Shown: positions 25,177 through 32,198 of the stretch, piece after piece
Layout of the letters: the number at the start of each line of letters is the position of its first letter
Numbering within the stretch: position 1 is the first letter of the stretch
From: Georgenia satyanarayanai
GTDB taxonomy: Bacteria; Actinomycetota; Actinomycetes; Actinomycetales; Actinomycetaceae
Direction of reading: 5' to 3'
NCBI RefSeq assembly: GCF_900116375.1
Contig: NZ_UETB01000001.1
Span: 813,802 to 877,801, forward strand
DNA length: 64,000 bases
Program-made: the position numbers and the translations under genes
Notes under the pieces: model-generated
What the model was told of the DNA's origin: nothing
The model's database searches: none
Seen by the model: only the letters and a program-made list of their open reading frames with translations

Positions 25177-25856
25177 GAGCGGAGTCCGCCGCTCGTCCCG
25201 TCCGAGTCGTCGTGTGTGACGACCAGGAGCTCGTCCGCACCGGGTTCGCCACGATCATCGGCGCGCAGCCCGACCTGCAGGTCGTCGGGGAAGCGGCCGA
25301 CGGCCTGTCCGCCGTCCATGTCGTCGCGCGGGAACGTCCCGACGTCGTCGTCATGGACATCCGGATGCCCCAGCTGGACGGCATCGAGGCCACGCGCCGG
25401 ATCGCCGGACCGGACGTGAGCGGTCCCGCCAAGGTCCTCATCGTCACGACGTTCAACCTGGACGCGCTCGTCTTCGACGCGCTCCGGGCGGGGGCCAGCG
25501 GGTTCCTGCTCAAGGACGCCCGGCCGGCGGAGCTCCTTCACGCGATCCGGGTCGTCGCAGCGGGAGAGTCGCTGCTGTCGCCCGCGATCACTCGCGGTCT
25601 GATCGGGCGCTTCGCCGAGCGTGTGCGGCCCGCCGAATCCGACACCGGGGCGCTCGACACCCTGACGGCACGGGAGCGGGAGGTGCTGGCCCTCGTCGCG
25701 GAGGGGCTGTCCAACGCGGAGATCGCACGCGCTCTGGTCATCAGCCACGAGACCGTGAAGACCTACGTCTCCCGCATCCTCATGAAGCTCGACCTCCGGG
25801 ACCGGGTGCAGGCGGTCGTCCTCGTCCACCGCCTGGGGCTGGCCGGAGGTCACTGA
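25173..25856 (+). CDS. LuxR/NarL-type response regulator
   Basis: A 227-residue response regulator. The receiver domain carries acidic residues D16-D17 and phospho-acceptor D62 (VVVMDIRMP). The C-terminal LuxR HTH reads LTAREREVLALVAEGLSNAEIARALVISHETVKTYVSRILMKLDLRDR. It starts in the stop codon of the kinase gene and forms a two-component pair with it. The CPBP protease gene 118 bp downstream is the likeliest local target. Confidence 0.93.
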   Translation: MRAESAARPVRVVVCDDQELVRTGFATIIGAQPDLQVVGEAADGLSAVHVVARERPDVVVMDIRMPQLDGIEATRRIAGPDVSGPAKVLIVTTFNLDALVFDALRAGASGFLLKDARPAELLHAIRVVAAGESLLSPAITRGLIGRFAERVRPAESDTGALDTLTAREREVLALVAEGLSNAEIARALVISHETVKTYVSRILMKLDLRDRVQAVVLVHRLGLAGGH

Positions 25857-25884
25857 TCTCCGGTCCTGGCGTCCCTCTGGAGAG

Positions 25885-25918
25885 CTACCCGAGATGTCCT
25901 CCCCGGGGTGACTACCCG
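25885..25918 (+). promoter_or_regulatory. Direct repeat CTACCCG x2, possible response-regulator site
   Basis: Two CTACCCG elements (25885-25891 and 25912-25918), 27 bp apart, lie in the leader of the CPBP protease gene directly after the response-regulator gene. They may be binding sites, but the motif is short and GC-rich, so this is weak. Confidence 0.3.
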
Positions 25919-25974
25919 GGCGCGCGTCGTCCGTAGCGTCGTTCTCGATCCCATACCGAACGAGAGGACGCACG

Positions 25975-26871
25975 ATGAGCAGGACCCTCGATGTCACGCC
26001 ACCGCCACCGCCCGGCCCCCGGACCACCGGCCCCACGGCCGATCCGGGGCGGACCGGAGTCTGGTCGACGGGCTGGGTGCGGACCGCGGCGCTGGTGGTC
26101 GCGCTCGTGGCGGGGATGGTGGTGACGAGCTCGATCGCCGCGGCGCTCGGCAACCCCGTCGTCGCGCTGCTGTCGGGCCCGCTCCTGGCGGTGCTCATGC
26201 TGTGGCTGTACCGGTTGCTCGTCGGCCGGATCGAACGGCGGCCCGTCCTGGAGGTCGCGCCGCGAGGCGCTGCCCGACGCGTCCTCACCGGACTCGTGGG
26301 CGGGCTCCTCCTGGCCACGACGACGATCGGCGTGCTCGCGCTCCTCGGCGGGTACCAGGTCACCGGCTGGGGCTCGGTGACCGGCGCGCTCACGGTCATC
26401 GGGATGATGTGCGCCGTCGCGGTCGCCGAGGAGGTCGTGTTCCGCGGCGTGGTCCTCCGCCTGCTCGAGCCGCGGTGGGGCACGTGGCTCGCCCTCGCCG
26501 GCTCCGGAGCCCTCTTCGGCCTCGTGCACCTGGTCAACCCCAGCGCCTCCCTCTGGGGCGCCACCGCGATCGCGGTCGAGGCGGGCCTCATGCTCGGCGC
26601 CGCCTACGTCGCCACGCGCTCGCTCTGGCTACCGATCGGGCTCCACCTCGGCTGGAACGTCACGCTCGTTGCGGTCTTCGGCACCGTCACCTCCGGCGCG
26701 GAGGCACAAGGCGCCCTGGTCACCGCCGGAACCTCGGGCCCGGCCTGGCTCACAGGTGGGAGCTTCGGCCCTGAGGCGAGCGTCGTCGCCATCCTCCTGT
26801 GCTCCGTCGTCACCGCGGGGCTCCTCGTGGTCGCGCACCGGCGGGGACGCCTCGTCGGTCGCCGGAGCTGA
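25975..26871 (+). CDS. CPBP-family intramembrane metalloprotease
   Basis: A 298-residue polytopic membrane protein with all three CPBP (Abi/CAAX protease) motifs: EEVVFRGVVLR, the FGLVHLV histidine motif, and HLGWNVT. It should therefore be catalytically competent, unlike the paralogue at 13550-14422. A GAGAGGA ribosome-binding site precedes the ATG. It lies just downstream of a histidine kinase/response regulator pair, suggesting it is an output of that system. Substrate unknown; CPBP proteins can act in peptide maturation, immunity or signalling. Confidence 0.9.
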   Translation: MSRTLDVTPPPPPGPRTTGPTADPGRTGVWSTGWVRTAALVVALVAGMVVTSSIAAALGNPVVALLSGPLLAVLMLWLYRLLVGRIERRPVLEVAPRGAARRVLTGLVGGLLLATTTIGVLALLGGYQVTGWGSVTGALTVIGMMCAVAVAEEVVFRGVVLRLLEPRWGTWLALAGSGALFGLVHLVNPSASLWGATAIAVEAGLMLGAAYVATRSLWLPIGLHLGWNVTLVAVFGTVTSGAEAQGALVTAGTSGPAWLTGGSFGPEASVVAILLCSVVTAGLLVVAHRRGRLVGRRS

Positions 26872-26878
26872 GGTGGTC

Positions 26879-26909
26879 GAGGGGGCGGCCGACACGAGGG
26901 TCCGCCCTC
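26879..26909 (+). terminator. Possible terminator between CPBP and ssb genes
   Basis: Imperfect GC-rich hairpin (GAGGGGGCGG pairing with CCGCCCTC) 8 nt after the CPBP stop, in the convergent gap with the SSB gene. No T-tract. Confidence 0.4.
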
Positions 26910-26941
26910 CTTCCGCCGGCCGCGCGTCCACCGGGGCACGG

Positions 26942-27268
26942 TCAGGACCCGGGGAGGCGACGCAGCCGCTGGGCCTTCACCTCGTAACGTGAGCCTCGTG
27001 CGCCGCCCGTGGCGAAGAAGCGGCGCCGCAGCGCGCCCTCGACGGCGACGACGGTCCCCTCCCCCACCCGTCCGGCGACCCGACGCGTGCGGCCGCTCCA
27101 GCAGGCGACGTCGATCGTGTCGACGCGGGCGCGTCCCTCGTCGCCGTCCGAGCGTGGGACGACGAGCCGGAAGGTCGTGAGGCGGTCACCGCTCGGCAGC
27201 TCCCGCTCCACGACCTCCCCGCTCACCCGGCCGACAAGGCTGACGGCGTTGTGCCCGATCTCCTCCAT
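26942..27268 (-). CDS. ssb: Short single-stranded DNA-binding protein (SSB paralogue)
   Basis: A 108-residue OB-fold protein with the SSB pattern NAVSLVGRVSGEVVERELPSGDRLTTFRLVVPR...DVACWSGRTRRVAGRVGEGTVVAVEGALRRRFF. It lacks the acidic C-terminal tail ending DDIPF that recruits partner proteins in the main replication SSB, and ends instead in a basic segment (KAQRLRRLPGS). It is therefore probably an accessory SSB. A GGAGGAGGGGAG ribosome-binding site precedes the ATG. Confidence 0.85.
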   Translation of the reverse strand: MEEIGHNAVSLVGRVSGEVVERELPSGDRLTTFRLVVPRSDGDEGRARVDTIDVACWSGRTRRVAGRVGEGTVVAVEGALRRRFFATGGARGSRYEVKAQRLRRLPGS

Positions 27269-27470
27269 GGTGGCTCCCCTCCTCCACCGAGGGTGCCGTC
27301 AGCCGGACCCGCAGCGGGGACGCACCCTGGTCGTCCGTGGACAGCACGTGCCGGGAGGCGCGCTGTGGACCACTGCGGGAGATGTCAACAGGTCAGCAAG
27401 GGCGCGGCGCCGTCCACAGGCTGCACCGGGGCGGCGGACGTGAGCCCCTCGCTACTGGCACGGTGCAGGC

Positions 27471-27983
27471 ATGACGACCGACGACGCAGTGTGCGAGACC
27501 ACGGACGCCTGGGGCCGACCCGTCCTCGAGGAGGGACCCCGCTACGGCCCGCTGGACGGCGACGAGAACGCCTGGCCGGCGCAGCCGATGCTCGTGCTCA
27601 GCGACGAGGACGTGGTCGCCTGTGCCGTGGGGTTCGCTCGAGCCTTCAGTAGCGAGTACTTCTTCACCGTCTGGCTCATCGCCGTCGGCCCCGACGGATG
27701 GACCACCAGGGGCGCCGCCGAGCTGCTCGACCTGCCGCAGCGCCCGCCACGGGACGCGCGGCACCTCCTCGACCACATGGGTGCAGAGCTGGACGGTCTC
27801 TCGCCCGGGTGCGCCGTCGTCGCGGCGATCGCCTCACCGGACGGTGGGGACCGCGGCGCGCGCGAGGTCGCCTGGACGCGCGCGCTGCTCGACGCCGCTG
27901 GAGAGTGTCACCTCCCCGTGCTCGGGATCGTCGCCGTCGGCGCACACCGGGCCCGGTTGCTGCACGCGACGGTGCCGCGATGA
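27471..27983 (+). CDS. Hypothetical cytosolic protein
   Basis: A 170-residue protein I do not recognise. It is soluble, with a predicted alpha/beta pattern: EYFFTVWLIAVGPDGWTTRGAAELLDLP in the middle and AREVAWTRALLDAAGECHLPVLGIVAVGAHRARLLHA at the end. The spacing of the last segment faintly recalls RadC/JAB-like domains, but no HxH...D motif is visible. CACGGT at 27459-27464 ends 6 nt before the ATG, possibly a leaderless promoter. Confidence 0.7.
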   Translation: MTTDDAVCETTDAWGRPVLEEGPRYGPLDGDENAWPAQPMLVLSDEDVVACAVGFARAFSSEYFFTVWLIAVGPDGWTTRGAAELLDLPQRPPRDARHLLDHMGAELDGLSPGCAVVAAIASPDGGDRGAREVAWTRALLDAAGECHLPVLGIVAVGAHRARLLHATVPR

Positions 27984-28007
27984 CCCGCTGCCCGGGAGTG
28001 AGCCGGC

Positions 28008-28970
28008 TCAGGCGGAGGTCGGGCCCGGGGCCGCCTCGTCGATCGCGACGAGCACGTCGGCGTCAGGCTCCCAGAGGCCCGCCGCGACGTTCTGCGCCAC
28101 CTGCTCCGAGGTACGGGCGCCGGCGATGACGCTCGCGACGCCGGGCTGGGCGGAAAGTCCGCCCATGGCGAGCGTGAGGAGGGAGACACCGGCGTGCTCG
28201 GCGACCGCCTCCAGGGCCTCGATGCGACCGAAGTCGGCGTCCTCCAGGCGCTCCGGACGCTTCTCCAGGCGACTGCCTGCGGGGGCGTGCTCACCGCGCC
28301 GGTACTTGCCGGTGAGGAGGCCGGAGGCGAGGGGCCAGTACGGGAGGATGCCGGCGCCCACGTGCGCGGCCGCCGGGACCACCTCGGCCTCGATCCCGCG
28401 TGAGAGCAGGGAGTAGTCGTTCTGGACCGAGATGAACGGGGTCAGGCCGGCCGTGCGCGCCGTCCAGTCGGCGTCGACCAGCTGCCAGCCGGTCACCTGC
28501 GAGCAGCCGGTGTAGAGCACCTTGCCCTCACGCACGAGCTCGTCGAGGGCGCCGAGGGTCTCCTCCAGCGGCGTGACGGGGTCCATGCGGTGCAGTTGGT
28601 AGAGGTCGATGTGGTCGGTGCGCAGCCGGCGCAGCGAGCCCTCGACGGCCCGGCGGATGTAGCGGCGCGAGCCGCGCACCCCGTGGTCCTCGCCGTTGAG
28701 CCCCCGGGTGTCCATGCCGAACTTCGTCGCGATGACGACGTCGTCCCGGCGGCCCTCCAGAGCAGCGCCCAGGAGCTCCTCGCCCTGGCCCGGCTCCCCG
28801 CCGTAGACGTCGGCCGTGTCGAACAGGGTGATACCGGCCTCAATGGCAGCGCTCACCACGCGCGGAACCTCGTCCGGCGGTAAGGTCGCTCCGAAACTGT
28901 TGCACCCCAGGCCTACAGCGGACACCACGAGGCCGCTGGAACCCAGCTGGCGATACGTCATCTCGGTCAC
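28008..28970 (-). CDS. Aldo/keto reductase
   Basis: A 320-residue NADPH-dependent aldo/keto reductase with a TIM-barrel fold. The catalytic tetrad is recognisable: Asp and Tyr in DTADVYG, Lys in VIATKFG, His in YQLHRMDP. The late NADP-binding segment SVIAGARTSEQVAQN is also present. GTG 28970 is favoured over ATG 28961 because TAGGGT (28977-28982, minus strand) ends 6 nt upstream, the leaderless pattern. Substrate unknown; it lies divergent from rbpA. Confidence 0.9.
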   Translation of the reverse strand: MTEMTYRQLGSSGLVVSAVGLGCNSFGATLPPDEVPRVVSAAIEAGITLFDTADVYGGEPGQGEELLGAALEGRRDDVVIATKFGMDTRGLNGEDHGVRGSRRYIRRAVEGSLRRLRTDHIDLYQLHRMDPVTPLEETLGALDELVREGKVLYTGCSQVTGWQLVDADWTARTAGLTPFISVQNDYSLLSRGIEAEVVPAAAHVGAGILPYWPLASGLLTGKYRRGEHAPAGSRLEKRPERLEDADFGRIEALEAVAEHAGVSLLTLAMGGLSAQPGVASVIAGARTSEQVAQNVAAGLWEPDADVLVAIDEAAPGPTSA

Positions 28971-29029
28971 ACCGGGACCCTACCCGGCAAAGGTCTGCGG
29001 GACCTTCACAGGACTTTCACCACGACCGT

Positions 29030-29055
29030 GGAACAACTCGACACCATCGTTCGTT
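29030..29055 (+). promoter_or_regulatory. SigR/SigH-type promoter of rbpA
   Basis: GGAAC (29030-29034), 17 bp, then CGTT (29052-29055). This matches the consensus of the thiol-oxidative/heat-stress ECF sigma factors SigR (Streptomyces) and SigH (Mycobacterium). It lies 60 nt before the rbpA start codon. rbpA is a known SigR target in Streptomyces, so position and motif agree. Confidence 0.7.
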
Positions 29056-29114
29056 GGGCCCAGTAGAAGCTTTCACACCGGCGCGTCTCGCACGCGCCCG
29101 AGAGGAGACGCGTC

Positions 29115-29465
29115 ATGGCAGATCGATCACTGCGCGGAGTCGGGATCGGCGCGAAGAGCCTGGAGAGCGAGGTCGGCGTCCAGTACGCGGACCGCACCGA
29201 GGCCCACTACGAGTGCCCCAACGGCCACACCATCGTGCTGCCGTTCGCGGCCGACGCGGAGATGCCGGCCCTGTGGGAGTGCCGCTGCGGTGAGGAGGCG
29301 CTCCTGCGCGACGCCACCCGCCCCGAGCCCACCAAGCCCGTCAAGAAGCCGCGTACCCACTGGGACATGCTGCTCGAGCGTCGCACCGTCCCCGAGCTCG
29401 AGGAGCTGCTCACCGAGCGGCTGGAGCTGCTGCGCAGCGGTCAGCTGCGTCGCCGCAGCGCCTGA
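29115..29465 (+). CDS. rbpA: RNA polymerase-binding protein RbpA
   Basis: A 116-residue RbpA, an actinobacteria-specific RNA polymerase accessory factor that stabilises the holoenzyme with the principal sigma factor and helps open promoters. The conserved core is visible: VQYADRTEAHYECPNGHTIV, the second Cys pair WECRCGEEALL, the basic linker KPVKKPRTHWDML and the C-terminal sigma-interacting helix VPELEELLTERLELLR. GAGAGGAG precedes the ATG. Its neighbour ppm1/lnt is the same as in M. tuberculosis (Rv2050/Rv2051c). Confidence 0.96.
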   Translation: MADRSLRGVGIGAKSLESEVGVQYADRTEAHYECPNGHTIVLPFAADAEMPALWECRCGEEALLRDATRPEPTKPVKKPRTHWDMLLERRTVPELEELLTERLELLRSGQLRRRSA

Positions 29466-29478
29466 CACACCCGAACCT

Positions 29479-29515
29479 CGAGAAGGCCCGCAGGCCCAAC
29501 CTGCGGGCCTTCTCG
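29479..29515. terminator. Bidirectional terminator between rbpA and ppm1
   Basis: Perfect 16-bp stem (29479-29494 / 29500-29515) with a CCCAA loop, placed 13 nt after the rbpA stop and 15 nt after the ppm1 stop on the other strand. It can serve both convergent genes and is the most stable hairpin in this part of the window. Confidence 0.85.
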
Positions 29516-29529
29516 CACGTCCGGAGGCG

Positions 29530-30273
29530 TCAGCGGCGTCCGAGGAGCCCGGCGAGCTGGCGGGTGCGGTGGGACAGTCCCCACACCGTCGTGCGGACCA
29601 GGGCCTCGGTGATGATCGACCGGCTCATCTTCGACACGCCCTCCGCGCGCTCGACGAAGCTGATCGGCACCTCCGCCACGCGCCCGCCGGCGCGGTGGAC
29701 CCGCCAGGTCATGTCCACCTGGAAGCAGTAGCCCTGCGACTCGATCTCCTCCAGAGGGAGTGCAGCGAGCACGTCGGCGCGGAAGACCCGGAAGCCCGCG
29801 GTCGCGTCCCGCACCGGCAGTCCCAGCGCGAGCCGCACGTAGGTGTTGGCCCCCCGTGAGAGGAGCTCGCGGTGGCGGGGCCAGTTGACGACCGCTCCCC
29901 CGGGCACCCACCGTGAGCCGATGACGAGCTCGGGCGCGTCCGGCCGCTGAGCGCGGGCGAGGAGGTCCGGCAGCTGCTCGGGCCGGTGCGAACCGTCGGC
30001 GTCCATCTCGACGACGAGCTCGTAGCCGCGCTCTAGCGCCCACTGGAAACCGGCGACGTACGCCCGTCCCAGTCCCTGCTTGCCCGGCCGGTGCAGGACG
30101 TGGACCTGGTCGTCGCGGGCCGCCGCGGCGTCGGCGACGGCACCGGTGCCGTCGGGGCTGTTGTCGTCCGCCACGAGGACGTCCGCGTCCGGGACGGCCT
30201 GCCGGGTGCGCTCGAGCGCACCGGGGAGCGACTCCCGCTCGTTGTAGGTGGGGATGATGACGAGCGTCCTCAC
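29530..30273 (-). CDS. ppm1: Polyprenol-phosphate mannosyltransferase (Ppm1 catalytic domain)
   Basis: A 247-residue GT2 glycosyltransferase that makes polyprenyl-phosphate mannose from GDP-mannose, supplying lipoglycan and protein mannosylation. Visible motifs are VIIPTYNERESLPG, VADDNSPDGTG and the metal-binding EMDADGSH, followed by GSRWVPGGAVVNWPRHRELLSRGAN and DATAGFRVFR, all typical of DPM1/Ppm1. GTG 30273 overlaps the lnt stop (GTGA) behind GAGGAGGG. In M. tuberculosis the Lnt and Ppm parts are fused in Rv2051c; here they are two coupled genes. Confidence 0.93.
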   Translation of the reverse strand: MRTLVIIPTYNERESLPGALERTRQAVPDADVLVADDNSPDGTGAVADAAAARDDQVHVLHRPGKQGLGRAYVAGFQWALERGYELVVEMDADGSHRPEQLPDLLARAQRPDAPELVIGSRWVPGGAVVNWPRHRELLSRGANTYVRLALGLPVRDATAGFRVFRADVLAALPLEEIESQGYCFQVDMTWRVHRAGGRVAEVPISFVERAEGVSKMSRSIITEALVRTTVWGLSHRTRQLAGLLGRR

Positions 30274-31817
30274 GCGGCCCTCCTCAGGCGACGGGACCGG
30301 ACGGTGGCGACGACGCCGGCCACGGCCGCGAGTGCGGCGACGGCGGCAGCCACGAGCGTGGGCCACACCCCCAGCCGGTCGGCGACCGTGAGCGAGGTGC
30401 GCAGCGGCAGGTCGGCCACGAAGCGGTCGGCGGTGAACAGGCCGGAGGACTGGGTGACGACCCCGTTGGGCGAGATGACCCCGCTGACACCCACGGTGGA
30501 GATCTGGACGGTCGCCCGGCCGTGCTCCACGGCGCGGAAGACCGACATCGCCAGCTGCTGGGTCGACTCCTGGGTGTAGCCGAAGGAGGCGTTGTTGGTG
30601 GGGACGACGATGAGCTCGCCGCCGGCCAGGACCGCGTCGCGCATGAGACCGGCGTAGGCCACCTCGAAGCAGATCCCGACGGCGAGGTCGACCACCCGCT
30701 CCAGCCGCGGGCTGTCCAGCTCGATGATCCCGACCTCGTCGCCGGGCAGCATGTCGATGGACACGAGGTCGACGGCGTCGGTCACCTTCCGCGCGAGGTC
30801 GCGCAGCGGGATGTACTCGGCGAACGGGGCGGGGTGCTGCTTGGCGTAGACGTCCACCTGGCCCTCGCCGGGCTCCCACAGGATCGCCTCGTTGTACCGG
30901 TAGTCCTCCCCGTAGCGCTGCCCGCCGACGAGGATCGGTGCCTCGACGGCGGCGGCCGCACGGTCGACGAGGCGGCCGGCCTCGGCGTCCTCGCGCGGGT
31001 CGATGTCGGTGGAGTTCTCGGGCCACAGCACGACGTCGAGCTCTCCCGGCTCCACGTCCTCCAGGAGCGCCTCGGTGCCGGTGACGTGCCGCTCGAGGAC
31101 GTCGCGGCGCACGGCGAAGGCGTCCAGGCCTGGGCCCGGGACGTTGCCCTGGACCGCGCCCACGCGCAGCGTGCCGCTCTCGGCGCGCGTGTCGACGGGC
31201 ACGACGAGACCGACGGCGACGACCGCGGCGGCCACGACGAGCGCGCCACTGGCGCGTCCGACCCGGGCACGGCGCAGGTGGCTCAGGGCCAGGGCGACCA
31301 GCGCGCCGAGAACTACGACGGCACCGGACACGAGCGGCTCCCCGCCGAGGGAGGCCAGGCGCAGCAGCGGTCCGTTGGTCTGGGAGAAGGCGAGCTTGCC
31401 CCACGGCATGCCCCCGAAGGGCACGAGCCCTCGCGCGGCCTCGGTCGCGGCCCACAGGCACGCGACGACGACGACGCCGAGCGACGGGTGCCGGACGACC
31501 GGTCCCCAGCGGGCCGCGAGCACCCACCCGGCGGCGAAGACGGCGACGAAGAGGGCCTCGGCCACGCCGAGCAGCACCCACGGCGCCGCGCCGGCGGCCT
31601 CCTCGGCCCACCACAGGTGGATGAGGAAGAAGACCGCTCCCCAGATCCAGCCGTAGGCGAGGGCGCGCGGCACCGTGGCCCCCCGCAGCGCGAGGAGGAG
31701 CAGGGCCACCCCGACCGGGGCGAGGGGCCACCAGGAACGCCCGGGGAAGGCCGCGTCCGTCGCCAGGGCCCCGAGGACGCTGAGGAGCACGGCGACTCGA
31801 CGGGAAGGCAGGGGCAC
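30270..31817 (-). CDS. lnt: Apolipoprotein N-acyltransferase Lnt
   Basis: A 515-residue membrane enzyme that N-acylates the diacylglyceryl-Cys of lipoproteins. The N-terminal half has about six to seven transmembrane helices; the periplasmic carbon-nitrogen hydrolase domain carries the catalytic triad Glu (VLWPENSTDI), Lys (YAKQHPAPFAEYIP) and Cys (AVGICFEVAY). A last helix precedes the basic tail. GTG 31817 is chosen because TATCCT (31824-31829, minus strand) ends 6 nt upstream; the longer upstream frame has no lipoprotein-acyltransferase features. Co-expressed with ppm1. Confidence 0.93.
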   Translation of the reverse strand: MPLPSRRVAVLLSVLGALATDAAFPGRSWWPLAPVGVALLLLALRGATVPRALAYGWIWGAVFFLIHLWWAEEAAGAAPWVLLGVAEALFVAVFAAGWVLAARWGPVVRHPSLGVVVVACLWAATEAARGLVPFGGMPWGKLAFSQTNGPLLRLASLGGEPLVSGAVVVLGALVALALSHLRRARVGRASGALVVAAAVVAVGLVVPVDTRAESGTLRVGAVQGNVPGPGLDAFAVRRDVLERHVTGTEALLEDVEPGELDVVLWPENSTDIDPREDAEAGRLVDRAAAAVEAPILVGGQRYGEDYRYNEAILWEPGEGQVDVYAKQHPAPFAEYIPLRDLARKVTDAVDLVSIDMLPGDEVGIIELDSPRLERVVDLAVGICFEVAYAGLMRDAVLAGGELIVVPTNNASFGYTQESTQQLAMSVFRAVEHGRATVQISTVGVSGVISPNGVVTQSSGLFTADRFVADLPLRTSLTVADRLGVWPTLVAAAVAALAAVAGVVATVRSRRLRRAA

Positions 31818-32198
31818 CCGACAAGGATAGGTGCCCGCGAGAGCGGTCCTGACCCCGGTGACGACCTGCCGGGAGGGGCGGACGTGACCGACCCGCGTGT
31901 CCTTCGGACCGACGCTGCGGGGGCAGCTGTCGTTATCTACTGAACACGCGGGCCTGGCCACTGTCCGCCGCGGCGCGCGTCCCGGTCGGCTCCATGGCCG
32001 CCGGTCCGGGCGGGCGGTACGAGAGACGAAACTAGCGCCCGGCGACCCCGGCATCAAGCCCGCGAACGCGCAGGTCAGGGGCATGCACGCAGGTCAGCAC
32101 CGGTGCTCGGCAGGCTCCGTGATCTCGCCGTGACCGGCGTGTCGCGGCGTGTCGTGGGATGTCTCACGGGCGCCCGGCCCGGTCGGCCCCGATTCGTC
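31818..32198. other. Intergenic region between helY and lnt
   Basis: About 380 bases between two minus-strand genes. I find no gene. It holds the helY 3' end with several overlapping GC-rich inverted repeats around 32155-32195, the lnt -10 element at 31824-31829, and a short AT-richer patch near 31925-31940. No known RNA family is recognisable. Confidence 0.55.

Noticed and set aside
27269-27470. DnaA boxes/origin of replication
   Set aside because: Two GTCCACAG-like stretches occur near an SSB gene, but there is no cluster of boxes, no AT-rich unwinding element and no dnaA/dnaN.
30522-31943. 473-codon plus-strand frame
   Set aside because: Antisense shadow of lnt.
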